Source of the DNA: Amaurobius ferox
Taxonomy: Eukaryota; Arthropoda; Arachnida; Araneae; Amaurobiidae
Assembly (NCBI GenBank): GCA_951213105.1
Contig: OX578152.1
Location: 99,529,068-99,593,067, forward strand
DNA length: 64,000 nucleotides
Reading direction: 5' to 3'
Shown here: piece by piece, positions 12,299 through 24,293 of the stretch
Layout of the letters: each line of letters starts with the position of its first letter
How positions within the stretch are numbered: the first letter of the stretch is position 1
Made by a program: the position numbers and the translations under genes
Notes under the pieces: model-generated
What the model was told of the DNA's origin: nothing
The model's database searches: none
Seen by the model: only the letters and a program-made list of their open reading frames with translations

Positions 12299-12460
12299 TA
12301 CTATAAGAAACACCTATTTTTTTATTGTAAAAGTAGTAAATTCATTTCATTATATAAGGAAAGTCATGTGTTGCCCACATCAGATTTTTTGTACTGTAAA
12401 AGTAGTAAATTCATCGCATTATATAAGGAAAGTCATGTGTTGCCCACATCAGATTTTTTT

Positions 12461-13003
12461 ATTATTAATTTTAACTTTCTTATTGTATAGAGACGGTTTT
12501 CTCACGTTCTCAAACTTTCTGAACACATTACGAACACTTTCGGAGCACAACGGATGATAGTATGTGTGTATGTGTGTCTTTGAGACGTGGACATGATGAC
12601 TCGAGAATTAATTTAATGTACGAGTATATCTAATTGGGGTCCTGTGATGGTTAGGAATGGCCCTGAGACAAGGACCTGCGAGCCCACACGGTAAGGCAAA
12701 ACTGTTTGCTTTTGTGAAATCTAATAAATGCTAAATCGATTTATACACGCCCAAGTACACGCCTCAGCTCATTAATAACTTAATAAGGGTCTAACATATT
12801 CCGTGCACAAAAATGGTAAAAGCTCTTTGAAACATACAGATAATTTCGGTTTGTTGTTTTATTTCCCCGACTAAGGAGTGGTGGTAACCATTGATTCTCT
12901 TTCTGTTGATGTCGCATTGGCCACATTCGGCGGTTACTGGTGAACAGTTTGGATACCAGTTTTATCAATATTCTAATCTTTGTCTAAAATATTCCCTTTT
13001 TTA
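12461..13003. other. spacer, no gene seen
   Basis: No open frame of note and no repeat shared with the rest of the window. Confidence 0.5.
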
Positions 13004-13940
13004 ACACTTTCCAACATAGTTAAAATGTGTTTATGACTTTGTTCATTCTATCTGCCTGTCTGTCCGTTCGCACGTTAACTGCCATAAAAATGACTTTATC
13101 AAATTGAAATTTTAGTATGTTGTTGAGACGATCTGTGGGACATATGGGAATATACATGAATAATATCATCGAATTAGTTTTGAATTGAACCCGGGTTGGA
13201 AAAGTGAAATACATTGAACCCTATGGGACCTAATTTTTCAAACATTTTTTAAGAAATATTGAAATTCACAAATTGTTCGAAAATTTTGGGAAATATTCAA
13301 ATTATCCCATAAAATGTATAAAAAAAAATTACTGCAAAACACGTTCAGCAGTTTTTTAAATAAAAATTAAGATAATAATTGCACCCATATTATACGAAGA
13401 GATCACGTGACCCACTTCAAAATAAAATATGGCATCCATCTTTTTTAAAGTTCTTTTACATTTATATTTAGTGTTGCATCCGTCCTAAAACCGCTTTATT
13501 TTCCCGTATTTTCAGTGTATCTATATTATGTGTCAACGCAATTACAATCTTTTTGAATTTAAATGATCATCACACTTTGATTATTTCTACAACGAAGCCT
13601 AATTTTAATAGATGCAGAATGTAAATAAGTGATTGTACGATGAGTTGCATAAGAATTGCTGAATTTTTTTCACGCAAAATTATTTAACTCTGGAGTCTGG
13701 AATAAAAGTGTATGAATGAAACATTCATTGCTTTTACATAGAGAGTCAGACGATTTATATTTCGATGACGTTTGAATAAAGTGAATTTTTTTCGACGAAG
13801 TTTCAAATTTTTAAAGTAAAATAAATTATCACAGTTCTGTGATAATTAAAATAATATCACCGCCGAATGTATTGTATTTTGCATTTTAGTTGGACAGTGT
13901 TTCATAACCAATACTTTATACATGATTGATCTTTCTTGTT
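13004..13940 (-). repeat. HPE repeat copy G, degenerate
   Basis: Both family ends are present (AACACTTTCCAACATAG; GATTGATCTTTCTTGTT), but the inside has several deletions. There is only one CACGTG palindrome and the short ORF is ruined. A TDRQ-type frame remains on the minus strand at 13214-13020. This looks like one of the oldest copies. Confidence 0.8.
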
Positions 13941-14040
13941 TTATTACTCTTTATATTAGACCGTCTGGTTCACCAAGAAGCTCATCTAAGGGTTCTTGGA
14001 TGACCGGCAAAAATATTTATTAAATTTATAAAATTTGCAT

Positions 14041-14440
14041 ACAGAATCTACAGAGATATAGCGAACTGGCCAGACGACCGTGAGGTTTGCGCCATATTAA
14101 GGCCAGCCGCAGGGCTACCAATCTCCATTCCAGCGGAGCCGCAGCCAGGTCGCTGACTTGGCGGGATCATTCACTGGGTAGGGTCCGAGAGAACACCCGC
14201 CGAGCTCGACACCAGCCATCGGTCGGCCCTTGGCTCAGGTCATGAATAGGCACAGTCCATGGGCTCGACCATCTGGAAGAGTCGGGGCCTGAGCGACTCA
14301 CTGGTACGACGCCCAGTTCATCACCGACTAGGTAACCCGATTAATTTCTCCCAGCGGACGGAGGACCAGAGGTACAGACCTAAGATCCGACCACCGCAAT
14401 CTTTGGCGGCGCCGCCCCCTGGGGGGAAACAGAATCTACA
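14041..14440. mobile_element. GC-rich insertion with 12 bp target duplication
   Basis: A ~376-base GC-rich block (14053-14428) is flanked on both sides by ACAGAATCTACA (14041-14052 and 14429-14440), inside otherwise very AT-rich DNA. The duplication length suits target-primed reverse transcription, so a SINE or processed retroposon is likely. I see no poly(A) tail, no clear RNA polymerase III boxes and no match to the other SINE here. The GC-rich inner frame 14259-14516 is probably not a gene. Confidence 0.6.
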
Positions 14441-15629
14441 ACATCAAATATTCCATCAAAAAAGTACATCAATAAGACAAATCATTGTAACTAATAACCA
14501 AATAATTATTATTTAGTGTGTTACTAATGGCCAAATAAACTTTAGCTAGTTATGGCCAATCAAACAAACAATGCAAAAATAATTGTGAACAGAATATTAA
14601 AGGTAATAAATTAAAACTACATGATTAAAAGGCAAAATTTAGGAAAGATTAAAAAAAAATAACCGAAAACAAAACGAAATGTAATAAAAAAAAATCATAT
14701 AGATAACATGATGGTCATACAAGAAAACAAGGCCAGGAAACATATTATGAAATGATTCCCAAGTATAGATAAAGAAAAAAAGGGAAATAGAGAGGGAGAG
14801 AGACTTCTTCCCCTAACAAGAAAATAAATAAATAAAAAACAAATAAACATAAAAATATTTTCTAGTAATTTGTTATACTATTTTATTTGCAATAAAAATA
14901 CAGTGTAATAAATTGCTAATAAAATATCCTTTAAATTTGTAGCAAACAGGCCAACTTTAGGATAGTTAAAATTTGTTCTTCCGGCTTAATTCAGAAGCTT
15001 TGATAGAAAGACTGTATTGCGCCTTTTCATACATGTCATCAACTATCGCGATTTGAATAGCAAACTTTGAATTTATCGAAGTATTTGGAATCTTAACATT
15101 GTTAGCCAAATTTAATTAGGCATTCTTTATTCTTAACAAAACAAAATCAACATTTATCTGAATATTGTTATCCCTTTTACCCCAAAACTGCAATAGGTAG
15201 GAGGATGAAATTTTGCATACATAAATAAAATTGCAGTCAGATTTGCGGAGTCACAATTTCAATTATCAAAACAAACTGTAACAAGGCGAAACACTCATTT
15301 TTAAACAGCGTATACTCACTACGTTTTTACAAAATAGCGTGTAAAAAAACCATTGTTGTACAAAAGTTATAAATGAGTCCAATATTAAACGTCACCACCA
15401 TATTCTTTTACATTGTTGCTAGCAAAACGTAGCGAAACAAAATACATACCATGGAGTTAGAGGTTGCCCTTTACCTCCATGGTACATACATAACATGGAG
15501 TTAAAAAGAAGGAGATGGATGAAGCGCTGGAAAATACCATACCGCTTTGAAAATTATATCCAGATGTCGCTAGTGTTAGTAAAGTAGCTGCTATTGTTAG
15601 TTGAAACAATAAAAAGAGTAGTATATATA
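14441..15629. other. AT-rich spacer
   Basis: No gene seen. It contains A-rich runs around 14640-14900 and one strong hairpin at 15447-15484. Confidence 0.5.
15447..15484. repeat. CCATGG hairpin
   Basis: TACCATGGAG and CTCCATGGTA arms (10 bp, perfect) flank an 18-base loop. The left arm sequence (CATGGAG) recurs once more downstream at about 15494. Confidence 0.7.
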
Positions 15630-17602
15630 CAGGGTGTCCAGTGCTATCGGTGCCCAATGGCTATTTCCTCAACCGTTAGTCACAGAGATATACTTCCAAT
15701 TGCAAAAATGTTATAAATTTTAAAATCTGTTATCTTAGAAACAGTTTAAATCAATAAATGCTTTTCAGAAAGAAATACGAAATATAAATTTTTATACAGT
15801 CCCCTGGTCCTACCAATTATATTTAGGAAAATATCATCCTCATATAATTTTATGCATAATAAAAAAAAAATTATCCTTTTACGACCAAAATTGACCGACT
15901 TATAGCTGTTTAAATTTGGAGCACTTTTTGTGCTCAGAAATGGTCAATACGGTCCCTGATTGATTGGTTGCCTGAAATCGGACATTTTTATGCGTGGAAA
16001 AGCGACTTAAGTCATAAAGTTTAATGCTTCATAACTCGGGGAATTTTGGTAGTAAAAGGAAGTTTTTTTTTATTAACACTTTACAACAAAGTTGAAAAGT
16101 GTTTATGACTTTGTTCATTCTGTCTGTCTGTCTGTCTGTCTGTCTGTCCGTTAGCACGATAACTGCCGTAAAAATGACTTAATCAAAATGAAATTTTAGT
16201 ATGTTGTTCAGACGGTCTGTAGGACCTATGGGAATATAAATGAATAATATCACACAATTAGTTTTGGATTGAACCCGGGTTGAAAAAATGAAATACATTG
16301 AGCCCTATGGGACCTAATTTTTCTAACATTTTTTAAACGGATTTAAAATTCACAAATTGCTTCGAAAATTTTAGGTAATAGTCAAATTGTTCCATAAAAT
16401 ATATAAAAAAAATTCAGCTAAATATATTCAGTAGTTTTTTAAATAAAAATTAAAATAATAATTACACATCTTATATGAAACGATCACGTGACCATGATAT
16501 GAAACGATCACATGACCCACTTCAAAATGATATATGGCATCCATCTTGTTTCAAATTCGTGATTTTTTAAAGTTCTCATTAATTCATATTGAGTGTTGTA
16601 TCCATCCTAAAACTACTTTATTTCTGCTTAAATTCTGTGCATCTACATACTAAAACAACACAATGACAATAAATTTGAATTTAAATTCTCAATCAAATCT
16701 GATTATTTCTACAACTAAGCCTATTTTTCACCTATGTAAAATGTAAACAGCAAAATATGTAGAATGAGTTGTATTAGAATTACTGTATTTCTTTAACACA
16801 AAATAATTCAGTCCATGGAGTCTGCATGGCTGATATGAATGAAATATTAATTGATTTTATAAACAGAAGGACGATTTTTTTCGATGAAGTTTTAAGCATA
16901 AAGTTTATGAATTGTAGCTCCATGGTCTTAATTTTTAAATAAAATAAATTATTATAGTATTGTGATGAATGAAATGGAGAAAGTTATGAATGAAATCCTG
17001 CTTTTATAGAGAGATCCAGGCGTGTTATTTTTTCTATGACGTCATTTGAATTTATTTCAGTTGTTTTCGATGAAGTTTTCAAATATAATAAATTATCGTA
17101 GTATTATGATAGTTTTAAAAATATTACCGTGGAATGTATTGCATTTTAGAGATATTTAAACCAGGCAATTTATATTTCAATGCCGTCATTTGAATGAAGT
17201 TCATTTTTCTCAATGAAGGTTTAAGTTTTCAAATATAATAAATCAATGTAGTATTGTGATAAGTTTTAAAATATTACCGAAGAATGTATTGCATTTTCGA
17301 CTTTTTAAATAAAATTGCATTGAAGTTTGAAAGTGTTTCATAATCAATGCTTTGAGCATGATTGATCTTTCTTGTTTTGCATGAAATTGTAATGGAATGA
17401 TTTTCCTAAATATAATTGGTAGGACCGGGGGAACGTATAAAAATTTATATTTCGTATTTCTTTCAGAAATGTATTTATTGATTTAAACTATTTCTAAGAT
17501 AATAGATTTTAAAATTTAAAACAATTTTGCAAATGGAAGTATATCTCTGTGACTAACGGTTGAGGAAAAAGCTATTGGGCACCGATAGCACTGGACACTC
17601 TG
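15630..17602. mobile_element. long-TIR MITE containing HPE copy H
   Basis: The termini are CAGGGTGTCCAGTGCTATCG and the inverse CGATAGCACTGGACACTCTG, each next to TA, as expected for a Tc1/mariner-type TA duplication. The inverted repeats run ~230 bases (15630-15870 and 17377-17602). The middle is split by HPE copy H. Without that insertion the MITE would be about 670 bp. No transposase frame is present. Confidence 0.8.
16075..17376 (-). repeat. HPE repeat copy H
   Basis: A full-length minus-strand copy with clean ends inside the MITE, which gives the family's boundaries: AACACTTTACAACAAAG at one end and CTTTCTTGTT at the other. The short-ORF exon 2 (16829-16728, 102 bases) is open and the ATG (16923) is present, but the exon 1 donor has been lost (TACAATTCAT instead of TACAAGTAATT). 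Confidence 0.88.
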
Positions 17603-17799
17603 TATATATATATATATTATGAATATCCAGCATATTTAGTAAATAGTATAGTTAATAAGTTTCGATTAGCCTAAAATTCTTAATAATTTCTCCTTAGTAT
17701 CTTATTTTAGCCATACATCTACATTCTCTTGAATATACATTAGAATATATTTTCATCCTTTTATTTTGCAGCTTTTACTGTAGAATATCACATTTTACT

Positions 17800-18803
17800 G
17801 CCTTTACGCAGTACTGTTTTTTATTACTCACTTTGGCAACAGTAGATCACTTCTTTAAACTTTAGAGAATGGCAACATTGGTCTTGTCATTTATTGCTCG
17901 TCATGGTTGTACATTTGAGGTGTATTTTAAGGTATTTATGTTTCCTATCTATTTTTTTAATCTTTATGCTTGTCGTCCAAATAATACAAGTTTATGGATA
18001 AAATCTATCTTGTGTTTCAGAAACAAGCATTTTTGTGTTCATTTCGATTAAATATTTGGACTTGAAAAAGAATTTTTTCGAAATGAACAATTCTTAAGTC
18101 TAGAGCTTTTCCACGTGCAAGCTTTAATGCTTGATATTTTTTGTATTCCTCTTTTCGATTCCACATCTTTGATATTTGTTTATTATCTTTAGCTTTATGA
18201 CCTGTACTATGTATTTTAATCTCCTCATTATGGTTGAATTTAATTTTATTTCATTGTATTTTGTAGGAAAATTTTAAGATTATTAGTGTATTATGAGTTA
18301 CTACTTCCATTCTACCATTGGATTTACAATTTTAATATTTTTTATATATGTATATATATATTTTCAGACATATGCAGTGCTTTATCAGGTATTCTTATTT
18401 CCTATAATTTTTCAATCTTTATGTATGTCATCCAAATTATAAGTGTTTATAGATATAATCTATCACTATAAGAAACATGCATTTTGTGTTCATTTTGATG
18501 AAATACTTGGACTTGATCAAGAGTTTTATCGAAATGAACAATTCATTTGTTTAGGCCTAGAGTTTGTCCACGTGTAAAGCTTTAATGCTTGGATTTTATT
18601 TAATTTTCTATTATCGATTTCTTTCCATTGATGTTGGTTGTTTGTCTTCAGCTTGATTACTAGGGGTTTGCCTTTTATATTTCACATGATTGATGATTCT
18701 CTGTATGATACTTTTTATTTGTTAGGCATTTTTTAATATTGGGGTTTTTTGTGTTGCAACTTCTCTCTATTCTATCATTGGATATTCAAACTATTATTAT
18801 TAT

Positions 18804-18868
<65 letters not shown>

Positions 18869-19170
18869 CATGAAACTTTAATTTGCAATCTATACAAATT
18901 TATGGTGCATTTGCGCTAAATTTAGTAATAGAATATGTTGTTAATTTTTAATTCCACTTTCGTCCAATGTTACTGATGAAGAATTCTGTTACTCGCATTG
19001 TCCTATTTTTTTTTTTTTTGGTTATTTTTATTGTCTATGTTAATACATTTAACGTTTTACTTCTCAGTTTGATACTATTTTATTTGTTAGGCATTTTTTA
19101 ATGCTGGGGTTGAGTTGCCACTTCTTTCTATCCCATCATTGGATTTTCCAACTTTTATTATATATATATA
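17800..19170. repeat. degenerate ~420 bp tandem array
   Basis: Three diverged units each contain a CTA(C/T)CATTGGAT block (about 18300, 18770 and 19130) followed by a TATATA run. The first two also share a block with CATTTTTGTGTTCATTT, GAAATGAACAATTC and GCTTTAATGCTTG (about 18010-18140 and 18470-18600). Open frames are short and not shared. Confidence 0.6.
18811..18868. repeat. AC/AT compound microsatellite
   Basis: An AC run followed by an AT run, in the tandem array. Confidence 0.95.
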
Positions 19171-21031
19171 CAAAGATATTGCTTCAGAAGACGATAATCT
19201 GGAATTTTCATGAATACCTGTTACTACGGCTTTTCTGATAGTTTATCGAAATCTATATAAACAAAATTGAAAATCTCTCTGTCTGTGTGTTTGTCTCATC
19301 ATCACGGGAGAACGGCTGAACAAAATTTGATGAAATTTTGTGAGTAGGCTTGGAATAGCCTCACTTAAAATTTAATTCATGTTTCGAGTTTCTATGATCA
19401 AAGGTTGTCTAAATATTAATTAAAAACGCACAGTTAAACCTTCCATAGACATAGCTTTATGCATAGACGCTATTTTTTCCCTTAAATTTATTTGAAGAAA
19501 ATGATATTATGTCGCTTAGCTACGGGTTTAAATTCAATGTGTTCATGTTGCAGACCTTTTTTTACTAAATCATTTCCAATTAAAATAATAAAGAAATGTA
19601 TATGAAATGAATTTTATCGAAATTACATTTTTGACTGAATTATGTATATCAATTACGGCCTTCAGGTTTAAAGATTACTTTGGGATTATTGATATTTTCA
19701 ATTTATTATATCTGATTTATTTTGGCAAAAACGGTTGAAACTCATATATTGTAGTACGGGTAATCTTCTATTAGTACAAGGGTATATTTTCTAAAATATA
19801 AGTAGCACGGTTATACCTTCCTATACAATTTTAAAGCTTTCATTTTAACATATATTGGAATCAATTACGACCCTTAAGTTTAAAGATACTTGGTATTTTC
19901 ACCTTATCACGTCATTTTCTACTAATAAACGGATATATCTTCTAATATTCGAGAATATAAGTAGTACGGGCATATCTTCCGATACAATTTTAGGGCTTTT
20001 ATTTTGGCATATATTGATTCAATTTCATATTTTTTGCAAATTTGTTTACCAACAGGACCAGGCTGTTTTATTCGTCTGTAAAGATAAATTTTTGTATAGC
20101 GAGAACAGAGATTCTTAAATTTCTTTTTAGGAGCATTAATATAAATATTTTAGTAGAATGTTTTAAATAACAAAGTGAATTTCGTGCACATGCGAATTTC
20201 GTGCTTCTTTATATTATATATTCCGTACGAAGAACGGCTATGTAGTACCGGTAATATTCTACTAAATACACGGGTATATTTTTTAATCTATGAGAATGTA
20301 AGTAGTAAGGGTGTATCTTTCCATACAATTTTAGTACCTTCAATTTGGTATTAGCATCAATTACGGTCTTTGCGTTTAATTATTAGGGGGATTATTGATA
20401 CTTTCAATTTATTACGTTATCTGTTATTTTTTGGCAAATATATTTAAAACTCATAAATTGTAGACGTGTAATCTTCTATTGATACACACACACACACACA
20501 CACAAGTAGTGTCTATACGCACGTCTGAGCGCACATATTCTTTTTACACTAAAAACATGATTTTATAGCTTATTTTATCTTTTTTTATGAAAAAAAAAGG
20601 TCTTGATCCATTTTAATATTAAAAACATGATTTTTATAGCTAAAAAGGTGTATATATTTTACATTAAGACAAAATTTTAACATTGAATTACTGAACTTTT
20701 TTAGTTAAAAAGCTAGACATGTAAAATAAATGCGTGAAAAAAGAGGACCTGAATGGAAGTCTTCTAATATATGTACCTTTAAACAGTGAACTTTTTTAGT
20801 TAAAAAGCTAGACATATTAAAAGTACGCAGTGAATTATTTAAAATAAATGCGTGAAAAAAGAGGACCTCCAAATGAATGAAAGTCCTCTAATATATTAAA
20901 AATGTGTACCGTTTAACAGTGAACTATTTTAGTTAAAAAGCTAGACTTATTAAAAGTATTCAGTGAATTATTTAAAATAAATGCGTGAAAAAAGAGGACC
21001 TCCAAATGAATGGAAGCCCCCTGTTTTTAAA

Positions 21032-21052
21032 GGGTGGGGTTGAGACCCCCCC
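21032..21052. other. GC-rich hairpin in left TIR (outer)
   Basis: GGGTGGGG, a TTGAG loop, then CCCCCCC in very AT-rich DNA. The inverse copy is at 32091-32117. Confidence 0.6.
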
Positions 21053-21168
21053 ATATATTTAATAGAAAAACTCAAAATGTTTAACTAAATCTAAACATTT
21101 TTTATAAAATTAAAAAGAATTATGAAAATATTAAATCATTATGAATATACAAAACATATGATAATTAT

Positions 21169-21192
21169 AGTGGGAGGTGACGCCTCCCCACT
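21169..21192 (-). terminator. GC-rich hairpin at 3' end of leftward block
   Basis: AGTGGGAGG / CCTCCCCACT arms lie downstream of the leftward gene block. Equivalent hairpins follow the middle block (26207-26230) and the right block (31951-31974). A role in 3'-end formation is inference from position, by analogy with hairpin-directed polyadenylation in mimivirus. Confidence 0.4.
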
Positions 21193-21322
21193 GAAAAATA
21201 ATTAAGCTTTCTCTAATTCATATTCGTATTTATCATCAATCATACCCGAATACTTAAATATATGTCTACCTTTATTGATTTTATTTATTGATATTTTATT
21301 CTTTTTTATTCTTTCAACATTT

Positions 21323-21952
21323 TTATTCTTTCCTCATTTTTATTCTTTCAACAGGATCCGTTTTAACAGGAAAATATATCCAATTATTAAATTCTTTTGA
21401 AATTATACTACCTGGAGGATTTTTATTAGTGAAAGAATAAATGACTTATGAGTTATATTGATTTATTAAAGACCCCTTTACAACATCACAGTGAATATAT
21501 ATATTATCATTTCCATTGGATATATTAGCTATATGTTCACCTTCTACCTCTGTTTCTTTATCATAACTTCCATATGTCGGTTTTAAAAAGCCTATAATTT
21601 TATGAAAGTTACTTTTTGTAAAATCAATTACCCAATCTTTTTTCAGTTTAATAGATATTCTTTGTCTTGCTTCAATAATACCAAATTTCATAGGTGGATC
21701 CTTACCAAATATTTTCATCATATACTCATTTAAACCTCTTATAGTATAATTACCATTTGAGATAGTAATTGTTCTATCTGTGTCTAATGTATATATTCTA
21801 AATATGTTATTTCTATAATTCTCACTTATATTAAACCATGAAACTTCCATAGAAAACGACTGTAAAGCTAATTTTTTTAATTTAAGAGGTGTAATAAAAT
21901 TTACAGTAAATTCCTCTGATTTCTCATGACCTTCAGATTTTAATATTATCAT
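21323..21952 (-). pseudogene. penton-like / jelly-roll minor capsid protein, truncated
   Basis: The start is ATG 21952 in a TATAAATG context. After 168 codons there is an in-frame TAA at about 21446. Homology-like sequence (NPPG...NNWIYFPV) continues in the same frame to a second stop at 21323-21325, where the gene runs into simple repeats and the left TIR. The beta-rich sequence, with a GNYTIRGLNEYM segment and an IIGF segment, resembles a protein often seen in arthropod Polintons and taken as the penton/minor capsid. I assign it from general family resemblance only. The C-terminal strands are missing. It ends the leftward block, after the protease. Confidence 0.5.
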
Positions 21953-21969
21953 TTATACAGAACAAAATT

Positions 21970-22373
21970 TTAATTATAGTCACTGGGTTTTTGTGTAGGA
22001 AATGATTTGAAAACATTTTTAGGTGATTTATCTTTATTCTTTTCTCTTATATATTTCATACAAAATAAACCACATTTCACAGATGTAGGTTTCTGTAAAA
22101 AACTATCATTATGACCTATTTTTGGCTTTTTATAGGATGTAACAAGAAATGATTTAATATTTTTAGGTATATCGTTATATTCACCAAACGGATCAAAATA
22201 TTCCACATATTTATATTTAGGATCATTATAATAACAAACCCAATGAGTTCCAGGACCTGTTGATACATCTAAATTAATGATTCCATTTTCAAATTTTCCT
22301 ATTGTTTTAGGTAATAAATCAGAGGTAAATACACCTCTAATCCTTTTTCATTTTTCATATTTTCTTCATTCAT
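21970..22373 (-). pseudogene. adenain-like cysteine protease (maturation protease), frameshifted
   Basis: The main frame (22338-21970) has the core of the Polinton protease: GVFTSDLLP near its start, GPGTHWV with the catalytic His, YFDPFG, and KCGLFCMKYI with the catalytic Cys. It would cleave capsid precursors. The first ATG (22373) overlaps the stop of the upstream gene (ATGA) but leads into another frame, so a one-base shift near 22335 separates the first ~10 codons from the catalytic domain. Both catalytic residues survive. It is second to last in the leftward block, 17 bases before the penton-like gene. Confidence 0.8.
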
Positions 22374-22753
22374 TTTGTTACTAATTCCCAAGGTTGATAT
22401 ATCCCCTTTCCACGTTTTTTTTTCCCAGATCTCTTTTTTTGTACAGCTGAACTAGCTAATCCAGATAAAGCACCTGTTGCTAATGCTGGAACTGCAAATT
22501 TAGCAGCAGTTATTAAAGAGGGTATAAGTGCTGCTAGAAATGGTAAAAATCCTCCATTTTTATCTAATTGCGTTTTACTGATAGTAATTCTTTTTCCATC
22601 ATTAATATGATTAATTTGAGTTTTAGTTAAATACATCTCATGATTAGGAGTTTTAGATTTATCTATTTGTAATATTAGTTCTTCTTTATTTCTAAAAGCT
22701 GATTTAAGTTTATTTTTCTGACCTTCACTCAAATAAACTTTATTTTTTATCAT
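22370..22753 (-). CDS. small hydrophobic Polinton protein (pX-like), intact
   Basis: 127 codons, open, with ATG in a TTAATAAATG context. Residues 1-65 are charged (KVYLSEGQKNKL, LTKTQINHI, ISKTQLD). Residues 66-102 are a Gly/Ala/Leu-rich hydrophobic stretch beginning NGGFLPFLAALIP. The tail is basic (KKRSGKKKRGKG). This order is typical of a small protein found beside capsid genes in Polintons and adintoviruses and compared with adenovirus pX. A membrane-active or DNA-packing role is only a suggestion. An in-frame 15-codon ORF lies directly upstream. Confidence 0.6.
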   Translation of the reverse strand: MIKNKVYLSEGQKNKLKSAFRNKEELILQIDKSKTPNHEMYLTKTQINHINDGKRITISKTQLDKNGGFLPFLAALIPSLITAAKFAVPALATGALSGLASSAVQKKRSGKKKRGKGIYQPWELVTK

Positions 22754-22756
22754 TTA

Positions 22757-22804
22757 TTAACAGAGAAATTGTTTATGATATCGTTGTACATCATTATAAG
22801 TCAT
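22757..22804 (-). CDS. 15-codon mini-ORF between two TAAATG signals
   Basis: ATG 22804 overlaps the stop of the coiled-coil gene (TAAATG). The ORF ends TAATAA and is immediately followed by the ATG of the hydrophobic protein in the same frame. It may be a separate micro-ORF, or an N-terminal extension of the 127-residue protein cut off by stops. The peptide is unknown. Confidence 0.25.
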   Translation of the reverse strand: MTYNDVQRYHKQFLC

Positions 22805-23507
22805 TTATCCATTTTTTAATAACATATCTAACAATAAAACTACTTGATTATACAATTTCTTTGATTTACTACCATTACATATTTTTCCTGTTAAATTTGA
22901 TAATACATCCAATCCTTTACCAACCTTTATATCTTTACTACTTCGAATCAGATTTAATCTATTCATATAATTTTGCAACATATTTTCTTTATTTTTAATT
23001 TCTTCTATTTCGTTCTTTTTCTGATTTAATTCCTCCTCTGAAAAATTTTTAGCCCTAGAAATTGTACTTTTTAAGTTGCCTCTTTTCTTGGATAATCCTT
23101 CTTTTAGATGTTTAGCTTTTGCATACATCTCCTCTAATTTTTCTTGATCGTTTAAAAATACTGAAGGTCTGTATAATTTTTCCTCTTTTAAATATTTTAA
23201 ATTTAAATTTTGATCGATATCATAAGTAATAGATACTAATTTTTTCACAGCTTCAATAGGCTCTTCTATAGATGGAAATGAAATATTTTCAACAACATTT
23301 TGAATACTTTCTACTTGATTTTTCATATTTTTCAATTTCTTGAGTGACTGGTTTATGAAATTCTTCTAAGGTTTTTTGAATACCTAATTTTTCTTTTAGT
23401 TGATCTTCACTATTCTTTCTTATTTCTTTTTCTAATTTTACTAATTTAATTGAATCTTTTATTTGCTTTATAAGCTTTTGTTTTCGTTCTTTTTCTAATT
23501 TGTTCAT
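22805..23507 (-). pseudogene. coiled-coil Polinton protein, frameshifted
   Basis: The first frame (23507-23289) is rich in Lys/Glu heptads (KLEKERKQKLIKQIKD) and reaches a KPVTQEIEK segment. The second frame (up to 23335, down to 22805) continues with MKNQVESIQNV and more coiled coil (KLEEMYAKAKHLKEG), ending in a short Leu-rich helix. A one-base shift at about 23335, in an A-rich run, splits them. Together they give about 235 residues. The helical N-terminal half and unclear C-terminal half match an uncharacterised, frequently present Polinton protein. It is the first gene of the leftward block, divergent from the ATPase gene. Confidence 0.6.
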
Positions 23508-23586
23508 TTATATAATATTAATTTTTTACTGCAGCTAATTTTATTTTTTACTACAGTAAATTTTACTGTTATATAAATGATAAAAA
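23498..23586. promoter_or_regulatory. divergent promoter region of the Polinton
   Basis: The two gene blocks diverge from a 69-base AT-rich gap. Both starts read TATATAAATG (minus strand at 23507, plus strand at 23577), and the gap holds a repeated TTTTTTACT(G/A)CAG motif. A bidirectional viral-type promoter is the simplest reading; it is inference. Confidence 0.5.
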
Positions 23587-24288
23587 TTAAAGATTACACA
23601 GAACCAGATGAGTTACCTGATCCTAATCAACATCCTTTGTTACCTAAACATCTTTTTAGATTGCTTATAACAGGGCCTTCAGGTTCAGGTAAAACAAATT
23701 TACTGTTAAATATGATTTATGATTTTTTAAATTTTGATGCATTATATATATATGTGCAAAAGATTTATACGAACCTAAATATTCTAAATTACAAGAAATA
23801 AATACATTGTTTGAAGATATAGAAAGAGAAGATATTTTAAAATGTAAGAAGAATAAGAAAACATTATTAGAATTATATTATAAATACAAAAAAGAAGTAT
23901 TCTTTTCTTCAGATGATTTTATTACAGTAGATGATTTAAATCCTACATTAAAGAATTTAGTTATTTTCGATGATTGTGTGACTGAGAAAGATCAAAAAAC
24001 CATTCAGGAATTATTTATCAGAGGTAGAAAGAAAAACGCATCCATTATTTATTTATCACAGTCTTATTATTGAACTCCTATCAATATAAGAAAGAACTGT
24101 AATTACTTTATATTTTTCAATCTACAGCCAAAAGAAATTCAACAGATTATAAGAGAGATAGATGGTAAATTAAATACTGAAGAATTCAAACAAATATATA
24201 ATAAAAGTGTTCAAAAAAATACGATTTTTTAATGTTAGATTTAGTGAATCCAAAAATAAGATACAGAAAAAAGTTTGATCCTATATAA
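23577..24288 (+). pseudogene. A32-like DNA-packaging ATPase (HerA/FtsK type), broken
   Basis: Walker A is GPSGSGKTN (about codon 35). Walker B is LVIFDDC, followed by EKDQKTIQELFIRGRKKNASIIYLSQSYY, with the FIRGRxKNxS and YLSQSY motifs typical of Polinton and NCLDV packaging ATPases. Lesions are a frameshift near 23757, an in-frame TGA at 24071-24073 just after SQSYY, and a frameshift in a T run near 24228. The last frame closes at TAA 24286. The enzyme would pump the genome into capsids. It leads the middle rightward block and is followed at once by the next gene's TAAATG. Confidence 0.88.
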
Positions 24289-24293
24289 ATGAA

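Larger units (their letters stand above)
11350..12460 (+). repeat. TGE repeat copy 2
   Basis: Same order of blocks as copy 1, starting with the palindrome CTTTCCTTATATACGTAATG/TACAAGGAAAG. It differs by a long TG run, an inserted palindromic minisatellite and a ~78-base tandem duplication of the CCCACATCAG end at 12310-12460. Confidence 0.75.
20505..21295 (+). repeat. Polinton left terminal inverted repeat
   Basis: Inverse of 31850-32647. It has a TTTAGTTAAAAAGCTAGAC tandem motif (units starting at about 20693, 20786 and 20922), each followed by GCGTGAAAAAAGAGGACCT. It also carries two GC-rich hairpins. The inner edge carries the inverted last ~28 codons of the right-end gene, so the repeat has captured coding sequence. 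Confidence 0.92.

Noticed and set aside
17869..18471. Two ~60-codon hydrophobic frames as membrane proteins
   Set aside because: They lie in a degenerate tandem repeat and are not conserved between units.
22805..23507. Major capsid protein
   Set aside because: Length (~235 residues) and coiled-coil composition do not fit a double jelly-roll capsid protein.
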